Shown one piece after another: positions 17,825-26,161 of a DNA stretch of 64,000 nt. The translations under genes were made by a program, and so were the position numbers. The DNA is from Sediminibacterium sp. UBA657 (lineage in GTDB: Bacteria; Bacteroidota; Bacteroidia; Chitinophagales; Chitinophagaceae). Position 1 is the first letter of the stretch; each line of letters opens with the position of its first letter. The stretch lies in contig DBOB01000004.1 in the NCBI GenBank assembly GCA_002299885.1, positions 1 through 64,000 of the forward strand, written 5' to 3'. Under the pieces are notes generated by a model. It was not told the DNA's origin. It worked only from the letters and a program-made list of their open reading frames with translations, and did no database searches.

Positions 17825-19204
17825 TTACTTTTTATTTTTTTCTTTCCAAAGTTGATTGAATGTCTTTGTAGGAAACTGTAAAGGCGATCTTTGCTTGGCC
17901 CAACCTTTAAATATTTTATTAACTACCCAATTTTTAATGGTGGCATTGCCTTGATTCATCAACAATCGATTCATGGATGCTTGTTTCCAGATCTTCCAAG
18001 CAAACTCTTCAGAAAAATTACTTTCACCAGCAACCACAGACTCCCTTCTGTTTTCTAGCAATAGTTCATGCAAATTAATTTTAACAGGACATACTGCAGT
18101 GCAGTTGCCGCACAAACTAGATGCAAAACTCAAATGTTTATAATCATGCATGCCTCTTAAATGAGGGGTAATCACGCTTCCTATTGGGCCACTATAAGTT
18201 GTTTCATAAGCGTGTCCACCGATATTCTTATAAATTGGACATGCATTTAAACAAGCGCCGCAACGAATACAATAAAGCGCTTCTCTGCTTTTTGCATTAG
18301 CGAGTAAATTCGTTCTGCCGTTGTCTAATAGAATAACATACATATCCTCAGGGCCATCTAATTCATCTGCTTGTTTAGGTCCGGTAATAATACTATTGTA
18401 CACCGTCACTTGTTGGCCAGTGCCATAAGTAGATAACAAAGGCCAAAGTAATCCTAGGTCCGTCACAGAAGGAATTACTTTTTCAATGCCCACAATAACA
18501 ATATGTGTTTTTGGGAAAGCTGCAGATAGTCTGGCATTTCCTTCATTTTCAGTTAATGCAATGCCCCCAATATCGGGAAGGATAAAATTAGCACCAGTGA
18601 CACCAATTTCTGCCTGCACATATTTTTCTCTCAAATTTCTTCTTGCAACCAAGGTCATTTCTTCTGGGGTCATATTGATATCTGTACCCAATTTTTCGGC
18701 AAATAATTTAGCAACATCCTCCTTACTTTTATGCATTGCAGGGGTCACAATATGATAAGGTGCTTCACCATCTAGTTGCTGAATATATTCTCCTAAATCG
18801 GTTTCAACAGATTCAACCCCGATAGATTCCAAATAGGCATTCAAGTGAATCTCCTCTGTGGCCATGCTCTTGCTTTTCACCAAGGTTTTACATTCTTTTT
18901 TCTTGCAGATAGCACCTATAAAATCAAGGGCTTGCTCACTATCTTCTGCCCAAAACACTTTTGCGCCTCGCTTTGTGATCTGTTCTTCGAATTGGGTTAA
19001 ATATAAATCCAAGTGTTCGACCGCTTCCCATTTAATATTTTTTGCTTGAGATCTTACTTTTTCTAAATCGTTGAATTGCATTTTACCCTTAGGTACAACT
19101 GCATTGTATTTACCAATATTGAAATTGATTTTTTTTCTATGATCTCTATCCAGCGCTTTCTGGCTACTTTTTTGATCAAATGAATCTGAGTAAATACTTT
19201 CCAT
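17825..19204 (-). CDS. lutB: LutB/YkgF-type iron-sulfur protein
   Basis: A 459-residue cytoplasmic protein of the lactate-utilisation LutB family. It has an N-terminal LUD domain with GVTGANFILPDIGGIALTENEGN (about 201-223) and two ferredoxin-type clusters: Cys312-Cys315-Cys318-Cys322 (CIRCGACLNAC) and Cys365-Cys368-Cys372 (CGNCTAVC). In Bacillus, LutABC oxidises L-lactate to pyruvate. Neither lutA nor lutC is adjacent: the gene follows DUF3109 by 4 bases and is the last gene of its run. The family call is firm; lactate oxidation as its role is inference. Confidence 0.92.
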   Translation of the reverse strand: MESIYSDSFDQKSSQKALDRDHRKKINFNIGKYNAVVPKGKMQFNDLEKVRSQAKNIKWEAVEHLDLYLTQFEEQITKRGAKVFWAEDSEQALDFIGAICKKKECKTLVKSKSMATEEIHLNAYLESIGVESVETDLGEYIQQLDGEAPYHIVTPAMHKSKEDVAKLFAEKLGTDINMTPEEMTLVARRNLREKYVQAEIGVTGANFILPDIGGIALTENEGNARLSAAFPKTHIVIVGIEKVIPSVTDLGLLWPLLSTYGTGQQVTVYNSIITGPKQADELDGPEDMYVILLDNGRTNLLANAKSREALYCIRCGACLNACPIYKNIGGHAYETTYSGPIGSVITPHLRGMHDYKHLSFASSLCGNCTAVCPVKINLHELLLENRRESVVAGESNFSEEFAWKIWKQASMNRLLMNQGNATIKNWVVNKIFKGWAKQRSPLQFPTKTFNQLWKEKNKK

Positions 19205-19208
19205 AGAA

Positions 19209-19793
19209 TTATTTTTTCGCTAAATGTTTTGCAGAAGCTTCTAATGCCTCGTAAAATTCATCGCCGTATTTTCTAATAATGGATTCTTTCAAAAACACAT
19301 AAGCAGGTACTTTCAATTTAACACCAAGGCTACAAGCCGCTTGGCATAAGTCTTCTCTTGGCTCATAGTTCATATATTCTATTGATGGATCAGACTTACT
19401 TTGTTGTATTTTAATGGGAAATAGATGACAGCTGATTGGCTTTTTCCAAGAAATTTTACCATCATTATAGGCTTGCTCGAAAGCACATTTGATGATATTT
19501 TTTTCATCCTTATAACCATAAGCACAAATGCCGCCATTGATGGTAGGTGTCACCCAACCAAATTCTCTATCATATAAATATGGACCCACAGTTTCAACTT
19601 CTTTGATACCCTGCTTGGTCATATAAGGTTTTACAATTTCGTAAAACTCCTTCACGTATTCTTTTTCTTGATTATCCAAAGGAGCACCTGCATCACCGTC
19701 TTCACAGCAGCCTCCCTTACACTTTGTCAAATCACAAACAAACTGTTCCTCGATTACTTGGTCGCTTACTAAAACCTGGTCAATTATTATCAT
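19209..19793 (-). CDS. DUF3109 cysteine-rich protein
   Basis: A 194-residue cytoplasmic protein of the DUF3109 family. Conserved cysteines appear in FVCDLTKCKGGCCEDGDAG near the N-terminus and later in ICAYGY, IKCAF, SCHLFPI and LCQAACSLG, a pattern like the YkgJ-type putative Fe-S or zinc proteins. No reaction is known. It is upstream of lutB with only a 4-base gap and downstream of gldD by about 34 bases, so all may be on one transcript. Linkage to LutB suggests a redox-cofactor role, which is inference only. Confidence 0.85.
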   Translation of the reverse strand: MIIIDQVLVSDQVIEEQFVCDLTKCKGGCCEDGDAGAPLDNQEKEYVKEFYEIVKPYMTKQGIKEVETVGPYLYDREFGWVTPTINGGICAYGYKDEKNIIKCAFEQAYNDGKISWKKPISCHLFPIKIQQSKSDPSIEYMNYEPREDLCQAACSLGVKLKVPAYVFLKESIIRKYGDEFYEALEASAKHLAKK

Positions 19794-19827
19794 ACTAAAA
19801 GGTTAAAACAAAGGTATTACTAATTGA

Positions 19828-20418
19828 TTAAGATTTCCAATGAAAGGTCTTCACAAGTTGTTTTAAATCCTGGTATAAAAAATCAATCACTGGTGCTAAA
19901 GAATCTGCATTTGGTGTGGTATCAAAATAAAGGGCCCCTCTTAAAAAGTGACGACTAGAATCTGTGATAAAGAATTGGTAAGGACTTGCTACATCTCCGC
20001 CCAAGTGAAAAAATACACCCTGAAGGCCTATTGGATTTTCAAATGCAGAGTCTTCTATAAAACTTGCCTTATTGGAGTGGTTATTGGCAAAATTGTAGGC
20101 ATCACGAACCAATACATCCAACTGGTTTTTTTGGATCGCATTGTAACTAATATATAAAGTTGCATTCAGGGTAGGAAATTGCAGGTTCATCCAGCCTGTT
20201 TTTTGTTGATCTACTTCCCTGTACGCCACAGATTTATCCACGACTGCATAAGTTGGGATATCAAAAGCATAAGGGAGGCCAGTGACCGCACCAGTTAGGT
20301 ATGTTTTATTAGGCAATGTTAATGCTGGATAGCCCGTCTCTTTTGGAGTAAATTTTGAATTACAAGCAGTAAAGCCAAGTGTAAAGCATATAAGTACAAT
20401 GAAAAAGAATTTATACAT
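19828..20418 (-). CDS. gldD: Gliding motility lipoprotein GldD
   Basis: A 196-residue lipoprotein with lipobox GFTAC and Cys19 as the lipidated residue. The mature part, beginning NSKFTPKETGYPALTLP and including GLPYAFDIPTYA, AYREVDQQKTGWMNLQFP and the late RGALYFDTTPNADSLAPVIDFLYQDL, is the GldD pattern. In Flavobacterium johnsoniae GldD is required for gliding and for type IX secretion. Its start overlaps the end of gldE by 8 bases, so the two are translationally coupled. No other core T9SS genes (gldKLMN, sprA) lie in the window. Confidence 0.93.
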   Translation of the reverse strand: MYKFFFIVLICFTLGFTACNSKFTPKETGYPALTLPNKTYLTGAVTGLPYAFDIPTYAVVDKSVAYREVDQQKTGWMNLQFPTLNATLYISYNAIQKNQLDVLVRDAYNFANNHSNKASFIEDSAFENPIGLQGVFFHLGGDVASPYQFFITDSSRHFLRGALYFDTTPNADSLAPVIDFLYQDLKQLVKTFHWKS

Positions 20419-21772
20419 TTTCCTGGCTAATAGAAGTGATAGGGGTGATGATGGATTGTATTTTATGGATACGATTTTTCTGGATATCTAGCGCAGTAAA
20501 ACTGAATTGCTTGTATTTTACCACTTGTTGAACCGTTGGGAATTCACCAGCCAATTCTAATATCAATCCAGCAACAGTATCACTCTCTCCCTTCACTGCA
20601 TCAAAGAAATTAGTAGGAATATCTATAAAATTACAAAAATCAATGATCGCAGTTTTACCTTCAATGATATAATGAAAATCATCAATTTTTTTGATCATTG
20701 ATTCCTCTTCATCAAACTCATCTTTAATATCCCCAACAATCTCTTCTAAGATATCTTCTAAAGTAATGATTCCACTTGTTCCACCAAATTCATCCACTAC
20801 AATAGCAAAGTGAATACGCTTAGATTGAAATTCCTTTAATAAATCTTCGATCATTTTTTGTTCATGTACAAACAAAACAGGACGAATTAATTTTTGCCAT
20901 GCATAATCAGCTTCTTCTTGCAAATGCGGAATCAAATCCTTGGTATGTATGATACCAACAATCGTATCTAAGTCCTCCTTATACACAGGGAAACGGCTAT
21001 AATTATGCTCTTTAACACTTTCTAATAATTCATTATAGGTGATATTGTCTTCTACGCCATACACGTCTAGCCTAGTTTTCATGATTTGACGAACAGTGAT
21101 GTTGCCAAATTTGACAATCCCTTTTAAGATTTTCTTTTCGCTATCCAAATGATTAGGCGAAGTTGTTAGTTCAATAGCATGATCTAATTCCTCCATACTG
21201 TAAGTATTGCCTGTGTCTTTTTGTGCTAATTTTTTTTCGATCAAATTTGTGTACTTCACCATCATGCCACTCATTCTAGAAAAAATAAAATACACTCCTT
21301 GAATGATACCGCCAAAGTCTTGTGCAAATCGAATATTGTTTTGAGTCGCCATCACTTTTGGCATGATTTCTCCAAAAAATAAAAGCATTAATGTAACAGC
21401 TAAAACCTTAATAATAAACTCAAAACCCGGAATAGGTATTTGGTCAAAAATAAAAAGATGGTCAATCAGAATATTAGCTACTAGGATGATACATATATTA
21501 ATAAAGCTATTTGCAATTAACATAGAAGTTAAAAGCTTTTTTGGATCTTCCAATAAGTCTACAATTCTCTTGAGTGGTTTATGATTTTTTGTTTTTAAAA
21601 CTTGGATGTCCTTATACGACAAAGAAAAAAATGCCACTTCTGATCCTGCAATGGCAAAAGATAAAAAAAGTAAGATAAAAAGTAATAAAAGCAAACCAGC
21701 ATCTTGTTGCATTTTTGAAACATCAAAATAAGTGGCTGCTAAAAATATAAACTTACTCGAGTGCGCTTCCAT
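20411..21772 (-). CDS. gldE: Gliding motility-associated protein GldE (CNNM/CorC-like)
   Basis: A 453-residue membrane protein with an N-terminal CNNM/DUF21 domain (three or four helices, residues about 25-190, containing FAIAGSEVAFFSLS and LLFFGEIMPKVMATQN). Two CBS domains follow (about 205-330, IMKTRLDVYGVEDNIT and FAIVVDEFGGTSGIITLEDILEEIVGDI), then a C-terminal CorC_HlyC domain. The family includes magnesium/cobalt efflux proteins. GldE identity rests on the coupling to gldD. The first codon overlaps mutY by 20 bases. Confidence 0.92.
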   Translation of the reverse strand: MEAHSSKFIFLAATYFDVSKMQQDAGLLLLLFILLFLSFAIAGSEVAFFSLSYKDIQVLKTKNHKPLKRIVDLLEDPKKLLTSMLIANSFINICIILVANILIDHLFIFDQIPIPGFEFIIKVLAVTLMLLFFGEIMPKVMATQNNIRFAQDFGGIIQGVYFIFSRMSGMMVKYTNLIEKKLAQKDTGNTYSMEELDHAIELTTSPNHLDSEKKILKGIVKFGNITVRQIMKTRLDVYGVEDNITYNELLESVKEHNYSRFPVYKEDLDTIVGIIHTKDLIPHLQEEADYAWQKLIRPVLFVHEQKMIEDLLKEFQSKRIHFAIVVDEFGGTSGIITLEDILEEIVGDIKDEFDEEESMIKKIDDFHYIIEGKTAIIDFCNFIDIPTNFFDAVKGESDTVAGLILELAGEFPTVQQVVKYKQFSFTALDIQKNRIHKIQSIITPITSISQENV

Positions 21773-22841
21773 GGTGGAAAGTTACTAAAAAATCATTAAT
21801 GATTTTTGGAAATGCATATTTTGACAATTGCTTAGGCTTTACCCACAAAGCATTTTGAAGCATTTTAGGCATTTTAGATAACTGGATGCAAATAAATCTA
21901 GCTTCGATGGTTTGATGCGTTAAAACTTGTTTAAACAATTGGGGTTGTTTATTGGCGCCAATGTATTTCCATTGTTTTTGAGACAGTCCAAATTGATGCT
22001 TTAAAACAGTCTCTAAATAATTGTCAGTAAAATCAGGCATACGATCCTGTTCCAATACATAAAACTGAAATAAACCATTCCACACATCCCCTTCGCCCCT
22101 TTGTTGTAACATCCAAGTGCCATTCAAATTGAAGCAAAAGAAATCAAAATATCTTTTCTTTTTAGTGATGCGTTTTAGCTTAACAGGTAATTGATTGACT
22201 TTATTTACGTTAAAGGCCACACACTTGGATGACAAATTACAAGCAACACAATCTGGATTGCTTGGCGTACATACAGTGGCCCCAAAATCCATGATAGCTT
22301 GATTGTACAAAGCTGGTTGCTTTTTTGCAAGGCTTTGATTAGCAAGTGTATTAAATATTTCAATGCCCTCTTTAGTATCCGTTGGTGTTGAGATACCATG
22401 AAATCTAGAAAGCACTCTAAAAACATTTCCATCCACAACAGCATAAGGTAAATTAAATGCAAAAGAAGCAATTGCCGAAGCAGTATAAGGTCCAATTCCT
22501 TTTAGCTGGAGCAGTCCCTCATAGGTGTTTGGAAAAATTCCTTTTAAATGATTTGTGATAAATCTTGCAGTGTGCAATAAGTTTCTGCACCTGTTATAAT
22601 AACCCAAGCCTTCCCATAATTTAAAAACTTTCTCGTCCTTTGCTTTTGCTAAATCTTGTATGGTTGGATAGGCAAGAACGAACTTTTCGTAGTAGGCCCT
22701 GCCTTGATCCACCCTTGTTTGTTGCAGGATGATTTCACTAAGCCAAATTTTATAGGGATCTTTCTCTCCTTTCCAAGGCATTGCACGATGGTTCATTGTT
22801 TGATTCCATTGAAGCAGCTGTTGGTTAAAATAGATAGACAT
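21753..22841 (-). CDS. mutY: A/G-specific adenine glycosylase MutY
   Basis: MutY removes adenine mispaired with 8-oxoguanine. Seen are LSEIILQQTRVDQG, the helix-hairpin-helix GIGPYTASAIASFAF, catalytic Asp in YAVVDGNVFRVLSR, and the [4Fe-4S] ligands in CX6CX2CX5C (CTPSNPDCVACNLSSKC). A Nudix-like C-terminal domain that reads 8-oxoG follows. The ATG at 22841 (MSIYFNQQ) is chosen over a UUG three codons upstream. It is the first gene of the mutY-gldE-gldD run and is divergent from the HU gene. Confidence 0.96.
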   Translation of the reverse strand: MSIYFNQQLLQWNQTMNHRAMPWKGEKDPYKIWLSEIILQQTRVDQGRAYYEKFVLAYPTIQDLAKAKDEKVFKLWEGLGYYNRCRNLLHTARFITNHLKGIFPNTYEGLLQLKGIGPYTASAIASFAFNLPYAVVDGNVFRVLSRFHGISTPTDTKEGIEIFNTLANQSLAKKQPALYNQAIMDFGATVCTPSNPDCVACNLSSKCVAFNVNKVNQLPVKLKRITKKKRYFDFFCFNLNGTWMLQQRGEGDVWNGLFQFYVLEQDRMPDFTDNYLETVLKHQFGLSQKQWKYIGANKQPQLFKQVLTHQTIEARFICIQLSKMPKMLQNALWVKPKQLSKYAFPKIINDFLVTFHHGSALE

Positions 22842-22869
22842 TAGGCACAAAATTGCCTAAAAATAGGCA
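22842..22869. repeat. Triple TAGGCA/TGCCTA repeat abutting the mutY start
   Basis: TAGGCA occurs at 22842-22847 and 22864-22869, and its inverse TGCCTA at 22854-22859. The middle copy can pair with either neighbour, giving two mutually exclusive hairpins directly before the mutY ATG. It could be an operator or a translation-control hairpin; there is no independent evidence. Confidence 0.4.
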
Positions 22870-22994
22870 GTTATCCCATTGTTTATTGAGAAAATAAGCA
22901 AGTATAATAGTCGTAATTAATTATATTTATTTTTTTATAATATATACGAGCTTAAAAATATGTCTATAAATGCATAAAAAAAAAGGACTTATCG

Positions 22995-23024
22995 TTGTAA
23001 AAAGTTAAAATTTCTTATATTTAG
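22995..23024 (+). promoter_or_regulatory. Putative promoter of the HU gene
   Basis: TTG at 22995-22997 and TATATTTAG at 23016-23024 resemble Bacteroidetes -33 and -7 elements, with 18 bases between them. The leader to the ATG at 23052 would be about 20 bases. The surrounding sequence is very AT-rich, so chance matches are likely. Confidence 0.4.
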
Positions 23025-23051
23025 TGTACAAAAACCCCAAAACCAAATTTC

Positions 23052-23336
23052 ATGAGAAAATCTGATCTCATCAATCAAATCTCTGAGAAAACGGGAATTC
23101 CTAAAGTTGACGTTTTAGTCACTTTAGAAACCATGTTCAAAGAAGTAAAAGAAAGTTTAGCAAATGGCCAGAATATCTATATTCGTGGCTTTGGCAGCTT
23201 TATTACTAAAAAAAGAGCCGCGAAAATTGGTAGAAATATCAAAAAGAATATTGCGGTAGAAATTCCTGAACATTTTATTCCTGCTTTTAAACCAGCAAAA
23301 GAATTCGTAAACGAGGTGAAAAGCAAACGTAAGTAG
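23052..23336 (+). CDS. HU/IHF family DNA-binding protein
   Basis: A 94-residue nucleoid protein of the HU/IHF fold. The helical N-terminus (MRKSDLINQISEKTGIPKVDV) is followed by the beta-arm region NIYIRGFGSFITKKRAAKIGRNIKKN and the C-terminal FIPAFKPAKEFVNEVK. The usual Pro at the arm tip region is replaced by a KKNIAVEIPEH stretch common in Bacteroidetes IHF-like proteins. It bends or wraps DNA as a dimer. It is divergent from mutY and followed 25 bases later by a TPR protein gene. Confidence 0.95.
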   Translation: MRKSDLINQISEKTGIPKVDVLVTLETMFKEVKESLANGQNIYIRGFGSFITKKRAAKIGRNIKKNIAVEIPEHFIPAFKPAKEFVNEVKSKRK

Positions 23337-23361
23337 TTAACTTTGCAAAAATCTTTTTGCA

Positions 23362-24204
23362 TTGAGAAAACCACAGCTTATACTCATCTTGTCAGGGCTA
23401 CTACTATTTAGTGTGCTCTACTTTTTTACCCCTAGATTTACTGCCAAAGAAGCCAACGCTCCTAGTCAATCAGCTGAAAATCAAGTTGTTACAACCGAAT
23501 CGATTCTAAATACGGCTAAATTAGCCCTTTCGGAAAGTCAAAAGATATCGTTGTTATCCATTGAAAATCAATTGATTAAAGCAAAAAATGCCCAGGATAG
23601 TTTGAAGTCCTACAAGGCATTGACTAAGTTCTGGGCCGATTCAGCTCAAAAACTAGCTCCCTATTTATATTTCAGTTACAGTGCTGCTTTGTTGGAAAAT
23701 TCTGAAAAAAGCCTCACTTTTGCAGCCCAGCTGTTGGTAGACAATCTACTGACGCCGGATGCACCTCCAGCACTCCTTCCTTGGATCGCTGGAAATGCAA
23801 AAGTTCTTTTAGAGAAAGCATTGGTAATCAATCCAAAAAATGACTCAGCAAAAATTAATTTAGGTGCCTGTTATTTGTTTGGCAACCTATCTGACAATCC
23901 TATGCAAGGGATCACAAAGATCAAAGAAGTGGTAGACAAAGATTCAACCAATGCTTATGGTCAGTTTATCCTAGCACTTGGAGGTAAAAAATCAGGACAA
24001 TATGATAAAGCAATTGAGCGCTTTTTAACGGTGATCAATATTCAGCCTAATCAAATTGAAGCGATGATTCATTTAGCAGAATGTTACGAATTGACGGACC
24101 AAAAAGCTTTAGCCATTGAATGGTATACAAAAGTTAGCAATAGCGTGAATATTCCAGAAGCCAAAGAAGCCATCTCCAAAAGAATAAAAGAATTAAAGAA
24201 ATAA
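23362..24204 (+). CDS. TPR-repeat membrane-anchored protein
   Basis: A 280-residue protein with an N-terminal hydrophobic anchor (LILILSGLLLFSVLYFF) and a soluble part of helical repeats. TPR-like units are clearest near the C-terminus: INLGACYLFGNLSDNPMQG, AYGQFILALGGKKSGQYDKAIERFL, and AMIHLAECYELTDQKALAIEWYTK. It probably scaffolds protein contacts on the periplasmic side; no partner is known. The start is UUG, set by the anchor. It lies between HU and the small COX24-like gene. Confidence 0.82.
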   Translation: MRKPQLILILSGLLLFSVLYFFTPRFTAKEANAPSQSAENQVVTTESILNTAKLALSESQKISLLSIENQLIKAKNAQDSLKSYKALTKFWADSAQKLAPYLYFSYSAALLENSEKSLTFAAQLLVDNLLTPDAPPALLPWIAGNAKVLLEKALVINPKNDSAKINLGACYLFGNLSDNPMQGITKIKEVVDKDSTNAYGQFILALGGKKSGQYDKAIERFLTVINIQPNQIEAMIHLAECYELTDQKALAIEWYTKVSNSVNIPEAKEAISKRIKELKK

Positions 24205-24231
24205 TATTTTATAACAGAAAAAGTATCGAAC

Positions 24232-24327
24232 ATGCCTTGTGGGAAAAAAAGAAAGCGTCATAAAATTGCGACGCACAAAAGAAAAAAACGTTTAAGAAAA
24301 AACCGTCATAAGAAGAAGAACAAATAG
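24232..24327 (+). CDS. 31-residue AURKAIP1/COX24 (mS38-like) basic protein
   Basis: An ATG-TAG frame encodes 31 residues, more than half Lys, Arg or His: it opens MPCGKKRKRHKIATHKRKKR and ends RHKKKNK. The pattern matches the COX24_C/AURKAIP1 family, whose mitochondrial member mS38 and mycobacterial bS22 bind the small ribosomal subunit; a ribosomal role here is inference. It starts 27 bases after the TPR gene and is followed by a hairpin terminator before the RNase G gene. By recollection, near-identical proteins occur across Bacteroidetes. Confidence 0.88.
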   Translation: MPCGKKRKRHKIATHKRKKRLRKNRHKKKNK

Positions 24328-24338
24328 TTCTAATTCAA

Positions 24339-24377
24339 TACAAGCATTTTTCGATTGAAAAATGCTTGTATTCTTTT
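24339..24377 (+). terminator. Hairpin terminator after the COX24-like gene
   Basis: TACAAGCATTTTT (24339-24351) pairs exactly with AAAAATGCTTGTA (24358-24370) around a 6-base loop, followed by TTCTTTT. The 13-base stem and T-rich tail fit an intrinsic terminator. Confidence 0.75.
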
Positions 24378-24514
24378 CCATTGCACGCCACTTCTCTACC
24401 TAGCAACTTTACTTTACCTTTTACCTTCCTTTGTAAAGTGGCCGTGTCTTCAAAAAACATAAAGCATTCTCCCGCTATTAGGCGAGTTGTATGTTTTATT
24501 AAAAGTTGCTATTC

Positions 24515-26062
24515 GTGAACAAAGAATTAATTATTAATAGTTCTCCTGATGGGGTTGAAATTGCCCTTTTAGAAGAAAAGAAATTGGTAGAAATTCACAA
24601 TGAAAAGATTGATGCCCGCTTTGCTGTAGGTGATCTATATCTTGGAAAAGTGAAAAAGATCATACCAGGATTGAATGCCGCATTTGTAGATGTGGGATTC
24701 GATAAAGATGCATTTCTACATTACACCGACCTTAGCCCTTATATCAAATCCATTATCAAGTTCACGCATGATGCGATGAACGATCAACATAATCAATTTG
24801 ATTTTGCTAAGTTTGAGTCGGCACCTGAGATTGTAAAAACAGGTAAAATCAGCGAAGTCTTAAATGGTAAGCCAAATATATTGGTGCAGATTTTAAAAGA
24901 ACCTATTGCAGCAAAAGGACCAAGATTGACTTGTGAAATTTCACTAGCCGGTCGTTTTGTTGTGCTCACACCATTCAATGAAATTGTTGCTGTATCTAAA
25001 AAAATTCATTCCTCTGATGAACGTAAGCGTCTTCAGAAAATGATGGAGTCTATCCGTCCAAAAAACTTTGGCGTGATAGTAAGAACAGCTGCCGAAGGTA
25101 AGACCACAGCAGAACTGCATGAGGATTTACGCACATTAGAAGCCAACTGGAAAAATATCCAGTCCAACTTAAAGGGTGCAGCAGCTCCTACGCGTATCAT
25201 GAATGAAGAAAGTAAAACCACAAGTATCTTAAGAGACCTTTTAAGCGAAGATTTCAACAAGATTGTAGTCAATGACAAAAAGATTTATGATATCACCTTA
25301 AGCTACTTACAAAGAATTGCCCCACATAAATCAAATATCATCAGTTTACATACTGGAGATATTGGGATCTTTGACCAATATGCAATCACCAAACAAGTAA
25401 AATCCTCTTTTGGAAAAACCATTAATTTAAATAGTGGTGCTTATTTGATCATTGAACATACAGAAGCTTTGCATGTAGTAGATGTAAATAGCGGATTTAA
25501 GAGCGTTAGTAACAACCAAGAGGAAAATGCTTTACAAACGAATTTAGAGGCCGCAGAAGAGATCGCAAGACAACTAAGACTAAGAGATATTGGCGGAATT
25601 ATTGTCATTGATTTTATTGACATGAAATTGCCAGAAAATAGAAAAAAGGTACAAGAAGCCTTAGAAGGTTTCATGAAAACAGATAGGGCTAGACACTCTA
25701 TCCTACCGATTTCGAAATTTGGCTTATTGCAAGCTACCAGACAAAGAATCCGACCAGAAGTCAATATCAATACATCAGAAGACTGTCCTGCTTGTTCAGG
25801 CACTGGTACAATCACAGCCTCTTTATTATTGGAAGATGAGATGGAGAAGAAGCTAGCTTACTTGGCCACACATGGTCACAATAAACTGACGATACTAGTA
25901 CACCCTATCATTCACTCACACTTGACAAAGGGGATCTTTAATAGCATCATTAAGCGCTGGAAAAAGAAGTACAAATTAAAACTACAGTCTCAGGCTTCCA
26001 ATACAAGTCACTTGGTGGAATACAAATTCCTAGACGACCAAATGGAAGAAATTAAATTGTAA
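24515..26062 (+). CDS. rng: Ribonuclease G/E family endoribonuclease
   Basis: This single-strand endoribonuclease processes rRNA ends and turns over mRNA. The GUG at 24515 gives the family N-terminus MNKELIINSSPDGVEIALLEEK; a UUG three codons upstream is possible. An S1-type domain (about 35-130) follows with AFVDVGFDKDAFLH. The catalytic DNase I-like part shows LHVVDVNSGF and GGIIVIDFIDMK, with its metal-binding Asp residues. The zinc link is CPACSGTG. At about 515 residues it has the RNase G length without the long degradosome tail of RNase E. Confidence 0.95.
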   Translation: MNKELIINSSPDGVEIALLEEKKLVEIHNEKIDARFAVGDLYLGKVKKIIPGLNAAFVDVGFDKDAFLHYTDLSPYIKSIIKFTHDAMNDQHNQFDFAKFESAPEIVKTGKISEVLNGKPNILVQILKEPIAAKGPRLTCEISLAGRFVVLTPFNEIVAVSKKIHSSDERKRLQKMMESIRPKNFGVIVRTAAEGKTTAELHEDLRTLEANWKNIQSNLKGAAAPTRIMNEESKTTSILRDLLSEDFNKIVVNDKKIYDITLSYLQRIAPHKSNIISLHTGDIGIFDQYAITKQVKSSFGKTINLNSGAYLIIEHTEALHVVDVNSGFKSVSNNQEENALQTNLEAAEEIARQLRLRDIGGIIVIDFIDMKLPENRKKVQEALEGFMKTDRARHSILPISKFGLLQATRQRIRPEVNINTSEDCPACSGTGTITASLLLEDEMEKKLAYLATHGHNKLTILVHPIIHSHLTKGIFNSIIKRWKKKYKLKLQSQASNTSHLVEYKFLDDQMEEIKL

Positions 26063-26101
26063 AAATCAATATTTAATATTCCCCATAAAAAGTTTAAAGT
26101 A

Positions 26102-26149
26102 GACATAAAAAAAAAGACCCCGAAAATTCGGGGTCTTTTTTTTTATGTC
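26102..26149. terminator. Long bidirectional terminator between rng and susD
   Basis: A 48-base perfect palindrome: each 23-base arm reads A-rich, GACCCCGAA, with only two bases at the centre. The core GACCCCGAA/TTCGGGGTC flanked by A9 and T9 gives U-tracts in both directions, ending the rng and susD transcripts that converge here. Confidence 0.93.
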
Positions 26150-26161
26150 ATCCTAGTTGGA

